From positions 1,497,773 through 1,561,772 of the forward strand of contig BDGG01000010.1 of the NCBI GenBank assembly GCA_001949185.1: a stretch of 64,000 bases of DNA, written 5' to 3'. The first letter of the stretch is position 1. Every line of letters starts with the position of its first letter. A program made the translations under genes and the position numbers. The notes beneath the pieces were generated by a model that saw only the letters and a program-made list of their open reading frames with translations, made no database searches and was not told where the DNA came from. This document shows positions 24,367 through 34,808 of the stretch, piece after piece. The DNA comes from Ramazzottius varieornatus (lineage: Eukaryota > Tardigrada > Eutardigrada > Parachela > Ramazzottiidae).

Positions 24367-24711
24367 GGTGTCTTTACTGACAAACTCAGCCTCGATTGAA
24401 AATTTTCGGTTTGATTGTAGCATCCGGAAGATCGGGGAAAGATGTCGAAGAAGACCTACTTGGTCTTTGAGAGGTTCGCCGGGCTGTTGAACCGACGACA
24501 TACGCCTCGCCACAGCAAGCCCGACAGTACAGAGCAGTCGGTCAACTTCAAGGACCTCATTCGTGGACATCAGACTCGCAAGGAAGTAGCCCAACAGTTC
24601 TACAGCATCTTGGTCTTGAAGAAACTCCGAGCACTCGACGTGGAACAGTCGGAACCATATGCTGACATCTGGCTGCAGAAAGGAGATCGTTTTGACAAGT
24701 TCAAGATCTAA
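22134..24711 (+). CDS. RAD21: Cohesin kleisin subunit RAD21
   Basis: The alpha-kleisin closes the cohesin ring between SMC1 and SMC3. The N-terminal domain is almost textbook: [20 protein letters not shown], then [11 protein letters not shown], then [20 protein letters not shown] and [10 protein letters not shown], spanning exons 22134-22280 and 22338-about 22602. Downstream exons give [12 protein letters not shown], an acidic [10 protein letters not shown] stretch, and [20 protein letters not shown]. The C-terminal winged helix follows ([20 protein letters not shown], then [22 protein letters not shown]), ending at 24711. The overall order matches RAD21 rather than the meiotic REC8. A (TG)n tract sits in the last intron. 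No lesion is seen. It converges on gamma-tubulin. Confidence 0.93.
24335..24362. repeat. TG dinucleotide microsatellite
   Basis: A run of about a dozen TG units just after the donor of the last RAD21 intron, likely length-variable. It sits close enough to the splice donor that length changes could matter for splicing. Confidence 0.9.
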
Positions 24712-25338
24712 GTTCGTAATCAATAAGTTCATTAATAGTTCATAGAAATGTGTCGCGTTTTGCACCGTTAACAAGAAGTGGTCTGTAACAGTTCGAGACG
24801 AGCTTGCTGCTTTTTACAGTATACGGATCCACTTCAGATTAGTCTTGTTGCTTTGCTTCCGTCGTCTGCTTGTGTACTCTTTTATCTCGGAACATTTCAT
24901 CTCTTTAAGCATCCTGAAGGCGATCTCGAATAATCCGCGGCAGTTTGTCCTGTATTGTGACTTTTTCCCTTTAAGCCTGAAGGTTCATTTCCTTCTGAAC
25001 AGCTTTTTGTTCTGCTCGTTACGAATAAACGATCTGTGTTTTCTACCAGTTTTTTGCCCAAAGAACAAAACAATTATATACTTCAAAGTGCCGATCATTT
25101 GACTCGGGCAATCAACGGACGTGTCGCTTAGTTGGCACTCGACTCATTAAATTTTGATTACCCGAGCCAAACGATAGGCACTTACGCTTTAGAGTTCAAG
25201 AATGAATGACACGAGATTCCACCAGTCTACAGATGACCATTGAGCAAGGAACGACCAGCAATAGAAATATGAGAGAACCGAGAGATATTGAAGCAATCCC
25301 CTAAAATTTGTTAGTAGAAACAAAAAAGCATTACCAAT
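24712..25338. other. Intergenic, between convergent RAD21 and gamma-tubulin genes
   Basis: About 630 bases with 3' UTR-like, T-rich sequence. It contains a strong hairpin-forming inverted repeat (25086-25183), listed separately. No gene is seen. Confidence 0.5.
25086..25183. repeat. 98-base inverted repeat with about 29-base arms
   Basis: The left arm (AAGTGCCGATCATTTG, ACTCGGGCAATCAA) and the reverse complement of the right arm (AAGTGCCTATCGTTTG, GCTCGGGTAATCAA) match at all but four positions, around a loop of about 38 bases. It could be a very small inverted-repeat transposon or a structured 3' end between two convergent genes. Confidence 0.7.
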
Positions 25339-27015
25339 TCACAAAGGACCATCTCCAGCACCAGCAGAGAATTTAGTACGAGCCCACTCAATATAATCAG
25401 GCTTAGCCGCTGCTTTATATTCCTGAATCAGATTATTCACTACCTCGCGAGATTCATCCATGTCTTCCAACCCGTTAGCGAACTTCGGCTCTCTTTTGAA
25501 CGCATCCAGGAACGCGCCCTTCTTCTTCAGCTTGTCATACTGCTTTAGCATCGAGTCGAAAAGTACATGGACGCCAGTGTGGTTCGTCATCATCAAGCCG
25601 CTGACGCGATGGTTGGTAGACACGAAGGGGGACTTACGCGAATGAGCCACATGCAGACTGGCGGGTCCCCATTCAATGAAACGAGCGAGCTTCCGCTCTC
25701 GAATACGCTGTAGACTCTTCTGTACCTGTAAGGCAGAATACGGCCGAAGTCAGGTTCGACCCGGAAGTGAACTATACCGGCAGAGTGGCTTACCTCGCCC
25801 GATTCCACCTCGCCCTGAAGAATGTTCAGAATGGAAATGAATGCGTTTTCTGCTTCATTGTACTTCCCCAGTGATGCCATCATGTTCTTAGTTTGAAGGA
25901 GACGACGCATCACATCGAAGACTGTAGTTTTCTGGATGCCACCGGTGCCCTGATCGAGCGATGTCAAGGGCGTATAGCCTATGACATGACATGACATAAC
26001 ATAGAGAGACGTGTCAAGAACACAATGATGAAGAAAAAGTGAAAAACAGATGGAAAACAATATTTTCCCATGGTTTTCAAGAAAGTTCGTACCGGTCATG
26101 ATGAAATGGAGGTTGGGTGTGGGAATGAGCGGAGAGATCAGCGAAATGAGATCGTTGTGCATGTAGCTTGGATAGCGAAGAGTGGAAGTGCTGGCGGACA
26201 TGACGGTGGAGACGATGTTGTTGATTTCGTCGTTTGTGGGCTTCTCGATGCGTAGACGTTCCGCGGCGATGTTATGCAGAGCGGTGTTGTCCATCACCAC
26301 AACACAGTCAGCATGCTCGGCCAGACGACGGAGGGTCAGCATGGAGTTGTACGGACCGACGACGACGTCGCTGTTCTCGTCTTGATTAGGAAAGATGGAG
26401 TACGTCTGAATGATCTTTTTGGGGAAGCGATCGTGAATGTTTTCCAGGACGTAGGAACCCATACCCGAACCTGTACCTCCAGCGATCGAATGGCACAGAC
26501 AAAATCCTTCCAAGCCATCACTCCCGTCTGCTTCTCGATTGATGATATCGAATACTTTCTCCTGCAGGAAAACAAATCATTCAGTAATCAGTATCTCTTA
26601 CTCTATCTTACTTCCTACCGTTTTTCAATTCGGAAATGCGAAAAGCGATGCAGCTTACGGAATGCTGCTCTCCCAGGCGATATCCAGCAGCCCAGTTGTT
26701 TCCTGCTCCTCCACCTTGGTTGTCCATGTAGAGATTCTCGGGGTTATACAGCTTGGCATATTCGGAATTGCGGATGGTATTGATGACTCGGGGCTCCAGA
26801 TCCATAAGAACAGCTCGAGGAATGTAGTGGTCGTCGTCAGCTTGGTAGAAGAAGACATCCTTCCGATCATAGTTTCCTCCTGCTGCTGTCAAAGCTCCGT
26901 TGATCAACCTTCCGTCTGTGTCGATGCCATGCTCCTTGCACAGCTTCTTCCAGAACTCATTCCCGATCTGGTTACCGCACTGGCCTAGCTGCAAAGTAAT
27001 GATCTCACGAGGCAT
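25339..27015 (-). CDS. TUBG1: Gamma-tubulin
   Basis: A GTPase of the gamma-tubulin ring complex that nucleates microtubules at centrosomes. It starts [20 protein letters not shown] at 27015 and continues through [37 protein letters not shown] and the tubulin signature [13 protein letters not shown]. The rest reads NADCVVV-type core ([17 protein letters not shown]), [17 protein letters not shown], and [13 protein letters not shown]. It ends with [11 protein letters not shown] and an extra glycine-rich tail to 25341. [18 protein letters not shown] and FFYQADD distinguish gamma from alpha and beta tubulin. There are five or so exons with short introns. One intron carries CATGACATGACATGACAT-like units near 25980. 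It is adjacent to NME7 in function but not in operon-like order. Confidence 0.95.
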
Positions 27016-27212
27016 TTTCCGTCCTCACGCGTGGCAGACGTAACAGAAGAGATCCAGACGTACCTAAATTGGCGGTGAAAATCCCCTTGCGGAGATAAAC
27101 AAAGGTTGATCAGCTGATTGTTGATTATCGGTCGTCACCACCTGGCTCTTACATGACATGACAGACTATCCACATAACGTCATGCCTTACAACATAGTGA
27201 CTTACTTAGTAA

Positions 27213-27220
27213 ACGACCAG
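27213..27220. repeat. Left candidate target-site duplication ACGACCAG
   Basis: It matches 30463-30470 exactly, with a ninth matching base. The inverted end motif begins about six bases further in, which is a small inconsistency. Confidence 0.6.
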
Positions 27221-27239
27221 CTAACTTAGTGCTGGCAAA

Positions 27240-27400
27240 AATACGATACAATTCGATACGATATTTTTCGATACAATATCGGCCGATATTTTATCGCGGT
27301 CTTCGATATTCATTCAGTATCGATATTTCGATACGATATTTTTCCGTTACCGTATTTTTGATATATCTTATCATATGGCAGCGATATACCGATATTTCTG
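27240..27400. repeat. Left subterminal CGATA-rich repeat block of the hAT element
   Basis: Many overlapping CGATA/TATCG units such as TTCGATACGATATTTTTCGA. In hAT elements, subterminal short repeats bind the transposase. A similar block in mirror orientation is at the other end. Confidence 0.7.
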
Positions 27401-27429
27401 CTATTTTAATTTTTCGGAATTCCACTGGT

Positions 27430-30035
27430 TTAAGCCCAAGTATAAGTAAGATCAAAAGCTTCGGATTGAGCAAAGACGTGACCATACCAAGACTTTAAAC
27501 ACATGGAAACGTGGACAGAATTAGTTCCAAGACTACATCGCGACTTCGTGATCAGTCTTCCACTTTGAGAAAACCAGCGCTCGGACTCAGACGAAGAAGC
27601 ACAGACAGCAAAAACATCCATCACTGGTTTGCACAAAGTTGGAAATATCTCCCGCCGTTCTTTCCACCACTGCAATGGCTTGCAATCCAGTTCCGGCGCC
27701 GTACCTGAATTGAAAAAGAGATCCTATTTAGCGCGCAGACTGTAAGGCAATTATTCTATCTTTGATGAACCAAGAATATTGCCTAGGTATTTGTCCACTT
27801 CGCTCTGGTCAACACTCGCATTCTTGTTCAGCAGTTTGAGGAACCCACTTCGGATGATGCTGGTAGGCACGGAACTAATTGCTGTCGACTTCGAAATTTG
27901 GTCACTTTCGTTTTTGTAGAGCGCACAGAACTTCTTTAGCAGATCCGATGCTGCAAGCTTGCCCGCCGTGTCTGGCACCAGGCTTGTCTTGATGCAAGGA
28001 TCTAAAAGCTGCGCAACCTTGACCACGTCTTGCTGCCAGGAGTCAGGACTGATACGCGTCAGCTTGTCTTCCATGGATTCTGCAGTCTTTCTCACAATAT
28101 TGGCCTGTAAATAAGTCAAGGAAAAACTACGAACGTGGATAAATACCAAGTACAGAGAAAATTTACATAACTTAAAGCAACCAGATTTACGAAACCTACC
28201 GCCGTTGGAAGTTCTTGGCTTTGTCTAAGGTGAAGAGCCAGACGTGTCAGACAAAGCTTTCCGACATGGAATGTGGGCTCTGCTGCAGCAGAGCAGAGGA
28301 CCGTAATCTGCTTCATAGGCGTCAGGCACTCAATCAGTTCTCTTATTTCGTCCTATTCCTTCTCCAGTAGAAGAGTTTTCTTCATGTCCGTGCTGCCGTG
28401 CAGAGTGAAGTACCTCTTTGAATCGTGACGCATCTCAAAGGCTCCTTCCACTATGTGTAACGTGCTGTTCTAACGGGTCGAACAGTCCAGCGGAAGGCCG
28501 AGCTTCTTCTGTTTGTCGTCAGTGAGCAGACTTCGGAAGATCGTTTTGGGTTTTGGTCTTTTCACGACTTTGATCAACTCGCGCACTCGACCGATCGAGT
28601 TCTTCTCATCTACCACGCCAACCTGACACACTGTATTCACCACATGACTAATACATCGTACTTTGAACTCAGAAACTGTAAGCAGGAAAACGCAACGTCA
28701 ACGTATGTTATTTCCTAGAGAAATGATACCAAGTAATTATAAAGGGAGAAATCGACCATCGTTTCTCACACCGTGGCTTTCTCTCCACTCGCAGTTCAGG
28801 CAAGATGTCTTTAAACAAGGCTGTCATATTTGCTGCACCGTCCACTGTGTGGCCTAGAGTCTTATGAGCAATGTCGTAATCTCTCAAAACTGTCAGAACT
28901 GATTCTCGGCGCTATGTTCGGCAGGTAGATCGACGAAGTCAAGCAGGACTCGGCGCAGCTCAAACTCTTTGGTCACCCAGTGCGCTGTGATAGCCATGTA
29001 TCCTTCTTGCGCTAGTGACGTCCATGGATCCATGGTGAGGGATATCCTTCCAGGTACTTCTGCCAGCTCCTTCGTTATCTACAAATACAACCCAATCGTG
29101 ATCAGATTCTTCTGAATTGATTCTTCAGATTCTTCTGCTACTGGTTCAGACCGTAGCTGTACGAAAAATGTACCAGATTGCGGGAGTTGGGCAAACAAAA
29201 CTATAAAGATCGTTTTCCGGAGTAACGCAGCATTCCAGTCAATGGTAACCATAGCGTGCGTCACTTGGGAAAACAATTCTGTCAAGCTTCTTTCCACGTG
29301 GCGCGCTTTTTACATACTATCATCACGGAGCCTGCGCCGCTTGAGGAATGAACGTACCTTCTCTTTGTATTTTTCGATGTCATCGAACAGCCGAGACTTC
29401 AGAGTGTTTCTGGACGGTACAACATACGAATGGTTCAGAGCCTTAACAAATTCGACAAACTCTTTGTAATCGACCATCGAGAATGGTAAAGAGCAGTTCA
29501 CGATCAGCCGCTTCAGCTTGTCGTCTATTCCTCTGTGGGCTTTCTTTCTTATTGTCGTAATTCCGCAGCCTGCTTCCCCCATCTTTTCACGACACCAGTC
29601 TGGAACTCGTTCCTTCGCACTTTTGCCTTCCAGGACGTTAAGATGAGCCTTCTTCGTATGTTCCGACAGGGGAGCGTTTGGGTTACTGTCAGCGTATTCC
29701 TTCTTACAGTACTTACAACAGTACTTCTTTCTTACGGTATCATGGGTCCAGTGTTGAAAGATAGGCGCTCGCCGCTCAATGTCCTCGGCAGCTTTCCGCT
29801 TCTTCGAAGTCGTGGTTGGAGCTGTGGAGATTTAAGACGCAGCAGGTGATGGTGCTTGAACATACAACTCATCCCTGTCTCGCTCCCGCTCGGCGTCTTC
29901 TTCTTCATGTCGACGAAGATCAGCTTCCAGAGACGTCCGTCGCCCGAACATCCTTTCAATAGTCTTCCTACGAGTATATGATGAGAGGTTTCGAATTCCG
30001 CTAAAGACCGCCGAACAAACTTCCAAGGCTGACAA
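27430..30035 (-). pseudogene. hAT transposase with BED zinc finger, broken
   Basis: Read on the minus strand. It begins with an acidic-basic segment (30035-29832), then an in-frame TAA near 29834. The same frame continues into a BED finger with YCCKYCKKEY and SEHTKKAH. Then come the family block SLTMDPWTSLAQEGYMAITAHW (near 29000), a frameshift after HSAENQ (near 28895), and the frame resuming as VLRDYDIAHKTLGHTVDGAA. Further down is LTRISPDSWQQDVVKVAQLLDP, and finally the C-terminal dimerisation block SSSESERWFSQSGRLITKSR (about 27560). Introns are likely. At least one stop and one frameshift are fixed, so it cannot encode a normal transposase as it stands. Related non-autonomous elements occur nearby. 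Confidence 0.85.
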
Positions 30036-30284
30036 TCGGGAAACTGTAGTATGAAAAATTCGCTATCGATATCCAGCAGAAATGAGATGATCGTGCACGC
30101 ACGCTCCAGCACATGAATACATACGGCCGTAAGATTAGGCTAGGGCAATGAGATCGGTGCTGACGGCACATTCGGCCCAGGACCGAATGGGCGAAGTATG
30201 TTCGGTCCACCATGGCCAGAATCAAGGCTCTGAAATCAACCATAGTCTTTCGTGAACGTGTATCATTGTCGAGTTTGCTATTCA

Positions 30285-30455
30285 CCAAAATACCGATATA
30301 TCGAAAATATATCGATATGGCGCGATACGATACCGCCGAATGATTTATTGCGTTATTCGATATGAGCTTCATATCGATATCTTCGATACGATATTTGCTG
30401 CATATTATATCGCAAATATTCGATATATTACGATATCGGTATACCGTATCGTTGC
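30285..30455. repeat. Right subterminal CGATA-rich repeat block of the hAT element
   Basis: AT-rich block with repeated CGATA/ATATCG units, mirroring the left block in the transposon. Confidence 0.7.
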
Positions 30456-30462
30456 CAGCATC

Positions 30463-30470
30463 ACGACCAG
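30463..30470. repeat. Right candidate target-site duplication ACGACCAG
   Basis: Partner of 27213-27220. It directly follows the right inverted end of the hAT element. Confidence 0.6.
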
Positions 30471-30932
30471 CGGAAGTTCTTCTTGTCACTAATAACAATA
30501 AGGGCCTTCAAAGACAGACCTGGTTCTGGTGGTGTAATTATCCTGTCTGCTCTGGTGGATACACCCATAAATCAAACAGACCAACCAATGAGCCCCTAAT
30601 CTCCTGACTTTGAACGCCCCGTATTGCCACCGCAAAGCGAGCAGATGTAGTTTTATGCAACTGCTCGATTTCTGTTTTTAGTATTATGTATATGTATCTG
30701 CCCCTCTTTTTATCTTGTTCGACACCATGCCACAAACAAAACCCCTACCCTTCTCTTAAAAATATGGATCGCAGGATGGAGTTGTCTCGTGTCGGTTTCA
30801 GTTTATCGGCAAGTGGACGAACCCTTAAGTGTGTATTTAGCAGTTAACTAGAACATAAAACGAAAAGCATTTTTGAACAAGTAGATAACGTCTTTTATAA
30901 GAGACAGAAGCCTCGTTGAAAGTGAAGGGCAA

Positions 30933-31052
30933 TCATACCCGAACTGGTTTTGATAAAGACAGATCTGAAATCTTCAGCCGCGTCACAACCATCTTCTTCC
31001 CGATGTCGGTGCTAAACTTGGCATCGATGTCCGTCCACTTCCTATTATCAGT
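30933..31052 (-). CDS. Possible terminal exon of an unrecognised gene
   Basis: After a good acceptor (ACCATTTAG), the minus strand reads about 39 codons, TDNRKWTDIDAKFSTDIGKK then MVVTRLKISDLSLSKPVRV, and a stop. Codon and residue composition look protein-like. I could not join it to an upstream exon with confidence. A start-like MTVLRRIVEYH with a donor near 31371 is one candidate. The family is not recognised. Confidence 0.25.
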   Translation of the reverse strand, partial: TDNRKWTDIDAKFSTDIGKKMVVTRLKISDLSLSKPVRV

Positions 31053-31583
31053 CTAAATGGTTAGAAGTAATGGACGTTTCTGAAAGGGACATGTCCATCC
31101 ACATTAACTGGAAAAAAGACACATTAACTGGAAACGAACCAAGGCACACAAGAATATTCTAGACAGGTGAAGGGGAAGTAATGAAACTTGGATTTTTAAA
31201 GGACGTGAGTCTAGAAGTGATGGAAAAATCTAACTTTCATAACGTGACATTACCTACCAACAAACCAACAATCAACAACGAACAACCCTTTTTCAGTAGA
31301 CAAGTTGATTGTGTGATGACACTGACCAGGCCTTCCTCTGGTCAGTGCCGCTTGGTTAGCTTGCTTACCATGGTATTCAACGATCCTCCGCAACACTGTC
31401 ATCTTGGTGTCTTGGGCACCTCTGAATTTGCTGGTTCAGACCGAATAGGCACTGAAGTAGAGATCACTATTCGGGCATCAGAAAGGAAAGATAAGACAGA
31501 AGTAAAGAAGGGAAGATTTAGCAAGGGACGAGATTCACCGAGATGACTCCGGCAAAGCGAAATAGAAACTGAAAATTTCGTCA

Positions 31584-31721
31584 GCTGGTGGGATTACGAG
31601 TCGGTCCCGAGTAGGTCGTAATTACACCAAAAAACGGTGAAATTTCGTGTTCGGTGGAACGAGTAGCCCAATCGTGTCGTGAGGGTGAAGCCAATTACGT
31701 CAGCGCTGTAATTCCACCAGC
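31584..31721. repeat. Short element with 16-base inverted ends
   Basis: GCTGGTGGGATTACGA at 31584-31599 and CTGTAATTCCACCAGC at 31706-31721 are inverted copies with two mismatches. The inside also holds a second GGTGTAATTAC-like unit and two GAAATTTCGT copies. This suggests a degraded miniature transposon. Confidence 0.5.
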
Positions 31722-32001
31722 GGTGTAATCAGTCTTTGGAGGCCCTTAATAATTCTATGTTCTTGTTCAAAAAGAGTTCCTGCAACAGCTATCTGCTGTG
31801 ATGCAGTATAGCAGCAACATCTTGCCGATGAAAAAAAAGCTCTGCAGGATATTGGGAAGCAAAAGCCTATGAAGGTTCAGATTAGAATGACATCTTTGGT
31901 TGAATACAACAAAAGTTGGCCACAGAAAGAAAGACGAGGAGAAACTAGGAAAAAATCCCTACGCTCTAAGACAGTCTGATACATCGACAGCACTTCCAGC
32001 C

Positions 32002-33187
32002 TTATTTGTGGTGCATCTTGAAATACTCTCGAGAGTCGTCGGGGCTGGGCATGATCGTGGGTTTGCCGACATTCCAGTCAGCCGGACAGACATCTCCGTA
32101 TTCGCTTTGGTACTGAAGAGCTTCGAGGACTCGCTTGGTTTCATCGACAGAGCGTCCTACACCTAGGTCGTGAACAGCAGCATGGCGGACGATACCCTTC
32201 GGATCGATGACGAACAGGGCACTGTAACAAATGTTGCCTTAGAGATGACTGCGAGTTTGATAGTACAGAACGAATTACCGAGCGGAATGTCCCGAGCTCT
32301 CGTCAAAGACTCCATAATCCTTCGATATGTTATGAGTGACATCAGATAACAAGGGAATCCGAACATTTCCAAGTCCACCTTTATCTCGAGACACGTTTGT
32401 CCTGTAAAACAGAAAACATTTCGATCAGTCACAGACAACTTCCGGTTGGCAATACGGTAACGTTATAGCTGTTGGCGGCGAATTACCAGGCCAAGTGGGA
32501 GTATTTCGAGTCGACAGAGATGGCAAGGATTTCTGTGACCAAGTCCCTAAACTCGGCTGCACGCTCCGAGAAGGCAATAATCTCGGTGGGTTCAACCTGG
32601 GAAACAGACAGCCGTGTGGGCAATTAAGCCCTCACTCGATTACAGAACGATCTGGAATCTGGAGCCGTTAAATACAGCGCTGAAGTTAGGAAAGAGAAAC
32701 TTACAAATGTGAAGTCTTGTGGATAGAACAATAGAATAACGTATTTTCCATAATACGTTTTGAGGCTGACATCTCTGGAGAAATTTTCAGTCAGGGAACA
32801 CACAAAGAAAGTTCGAGACACATCAGGGACTGTCTTACTTGAAAACTCCGTTCACGACCGCAGGAACGTCGTCGAAGGCCGGGGCTGGTTTGCCAACTAA
32901 AACACAGATCGCGCATCTCTGGATGAGTGAACCGGACAGAAGAGCGAACAGTCAGCCCGTCACGACCATGATCTCATGAGCCGCATTTTACCGTACCTTG
33001 AGCAGCCGATGTGTAAATGCGATGATCACCAGCGCACTCTGATCGTGGACGTCCGTCGCCGTGGCCGTTAGTGGCTCCTGTACTCGTGCCCGGCTGTGGA
33101 GAATCCGCACCTGCACATATCAAAAGTCACCCTAAGCAACTATGTTGCAGAAGGAAGAGACTTACGCTTTCGCTTGAAGCTCGACAT
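32002..33187 (-). CDS. Typical 2-Cys peroxiredoxin homologue lacking the peroxidatic cysteine
   Basis: Starts MSSFKRKR at 33187 (a tiny first exon), then a disordered glycine/serine segment. The Prx core follows: VGKPAPAFDDVPAVVNGVF, KTYYGKYVILLFYPQDFTF, VEPTEIIAFSERAAEF, and ILAISVDSKYSHLAW. Then come GGLGNVRIPLLSDVTHNISK, VHDLGVGRSVDETKRVLEALQ, and YGDVCPADW with the resolving Cys. It ends at 32002. The family reduces peroxides through the Cys in FVCPTE. Here that codon is GAA, Glu (32591-32593), so the reading is FVEPTE, while the neighbouring Thr, Glu and Arg are kept. The fold is intact and the frame is open, so it is a conserved non-peroxidase or has changed chemistry. The KRKR start could be a nuclear signal. 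The resolving Cys being kept is odd. Confidence 0.88.
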
Positions 33188-34808
33188 CGTGAGGATAGGG
33201 AATATCGGATTACGTGTAGACTGCAGAGGCGCTAGCGGAGACAGATGTGCTCCCAGGAAAAGCACCACTCTAACACCGATCACATTAATCCTCTGCCGGC
33301 CTACACACCTCGTCCGACGATGAGATACAAGGTAGTGAAACGGGAGGACAATGGTGAGTATTCGTCCTGCGCCGACGATTATGATACAACGACGATGGCT
33401 GCTCCACGTCATCAAAAACGGGAGGAGAGTGCCTCTATTGTAATCGTATTGCTATCGTATGACGATACTTTGCCAAAGTGTCGTCATGCACTTCGAGTGC
33501 TCATCGATCCTCTTCCAGATCACCCACATGGTCAAGCTTGGTATCAAAATGTAGGGAAATCATCCCTCTACATCTTGATACCTTCCGGGAACGAGTGAAC
33601 TGCGTCCCAGCTGACCAGACTTGAATTTAGCGAGAGGGGGCGAAAATGGATGAAATCAGCCATTTTTTGCCATTCCGCAGCTAATCATTCCGCAGGGTGT
33701 GACATCACTCTGCGTATGCCAGTGCTTCCAGCGGCGGTGACGGAGCGAATCCTATCGTTTCGAAGTCGTCTCGGGATCGCCGAATACCCAAAGCTCTTTG
33801 CGATGCGAAGTCGATACGACTTCTATTGCGGTTGAATGACTTGTATCGTAATCGTGGTCGTTGGCAGAGGACGAATACTCTCTAATGTCAATGGGTAAGT
33901 TTTAGTGATGTTGGCATATATCTATATCATATTAAAATAGGCAATATTAGATACTTTTGTCATCTAATATATTACATTAGATGACTCCTGAGAAAAAATT
34001 ATTAAATCAACATTAAATTAGGTGCAAAATCACTTTGGCTAATATACCATATTAAAATCAGCTTATTAGGTGCAAAAACGACTTAATATAATAAATATTA
34101 TTAAATCATATTATATTGATTCGACCGGGACGGTCGATATCATATTAAAATTATATTAGGTTCGGATTTGCTTATGCCAACATCACTACTAAGTTTCCTC
34201 AGCACGAAGGCAACGAGACATGAAAAACTGAAAATGGATAACCAAAATAAAAGGAAGTGCCCTCGGGGGGAATTTTGATCGCCTGGCTACAGTTTTCCAT
34301 GTATACCGCGAGGCCTGCGCAGGCGCCGAAATTATCCAAACGTTGGCAGGGCAAACGGTGAACGCACACGAGATCTTGCGCTTGAAAAGAACGATATTCC
34401 CCGCAGGCCTTCCCGCTTGGGCAGTTTTGTTATTTTCGAGGTTCCAACTTCTCGAATTCCTCCATCAGCTTGCTGATCATCAAACTATCTGTCACCCCAC
34501 AAAATCCGATTTGCCACCATATTGACGTTTTTGCGAGAGCTATAGGAAGACTCATTAGAGCACAGCACGTCTTTAATCGCGTCCCATTTGGCAGGAGTTT
34601 CCGACTAGATACCGAGTTCGGAACTCGCTTGTTTCCGATACCGGTTCAGTATGGTCATCGTTACTACGGAACATCCAAGCTCACGTGCAAAAGAGCTAGT
34701 GTCGCGCAAAACAAAACATGGAGATGGTGGAGCTTCTTAGAAGGCGAAAAAGCCAATGCTTTAGCATCGTGTTAGCATCTCAATGCGCAGTTGACCGTGG
34801 ACCTGGTG
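33188..34808. other. Intergenic with a miniature transposon
   Basis: About 1.6 kb upstream of both the peroxiredoxin-like gene and the unknown acidic gene. It holds the AT-rich element at 33903-34188. The other open frames look random. Confidence 0.45.
33903..34188. mobile_element. Non-autonomous hAT-like MITE
   Basis: A 286-base AT-rich element with perfect 16-base inverted ends, TAGTGATGTTGGCATA. It is flanked by GTAAGTTT (33895-33902) and CTAAGTTT (34189-34196), an 8-bp target duplication with one change. The interior has repeated CATATTAAAA and TTAGGTGCAAAA units and no coding capacity. Confidence 0.85.

Larger units (their letters stand above)
27221..30462 (-). mobile_element. Decayed hAT-superfamily DNA transposon
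   Basis: A 3.2-kb element. Both ends have GCTGGCAA near the edge in inverted orientation (27231 and 30452-30459), followed by dense CGATA/TATCG subterminal repeats (about 27240-27400 and 30285-30455). Between them lies a broken BED-finger hAT transposase on the minus strand. An identical ACGACCAGC lies immediately outside both ends (27213-27221 and 30463-30471), fitting the 8-bp target duplication of hAT elements, although the left inverted end starts several bases further in. No other gene is inside. Confidence 0.82.
30471..32001. other. Intergenic after the hAT element
   Basis: About 1.5 kb. It contains one coding-like terminal exon (30933-31052) and one small inverted-repeat element (31584-31721), listed separately. 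The 121-codon open frame at 31181-31546 shows no family features. Confidence 0.4.

Noticed and set aside
25980-25998. CATGACATGACATGACATAA-like repeat, with similar words near 17081 and 27152
   Set aside because: It recurs in a few introns and spacers but is short and low-complexity. No regulatory claim can be supported.
31181-31546. 121-codon plus-strand frame
   Set aside because: No recognisable motif, and it crosses an area with a candidate minus-strand exon. Judged random.
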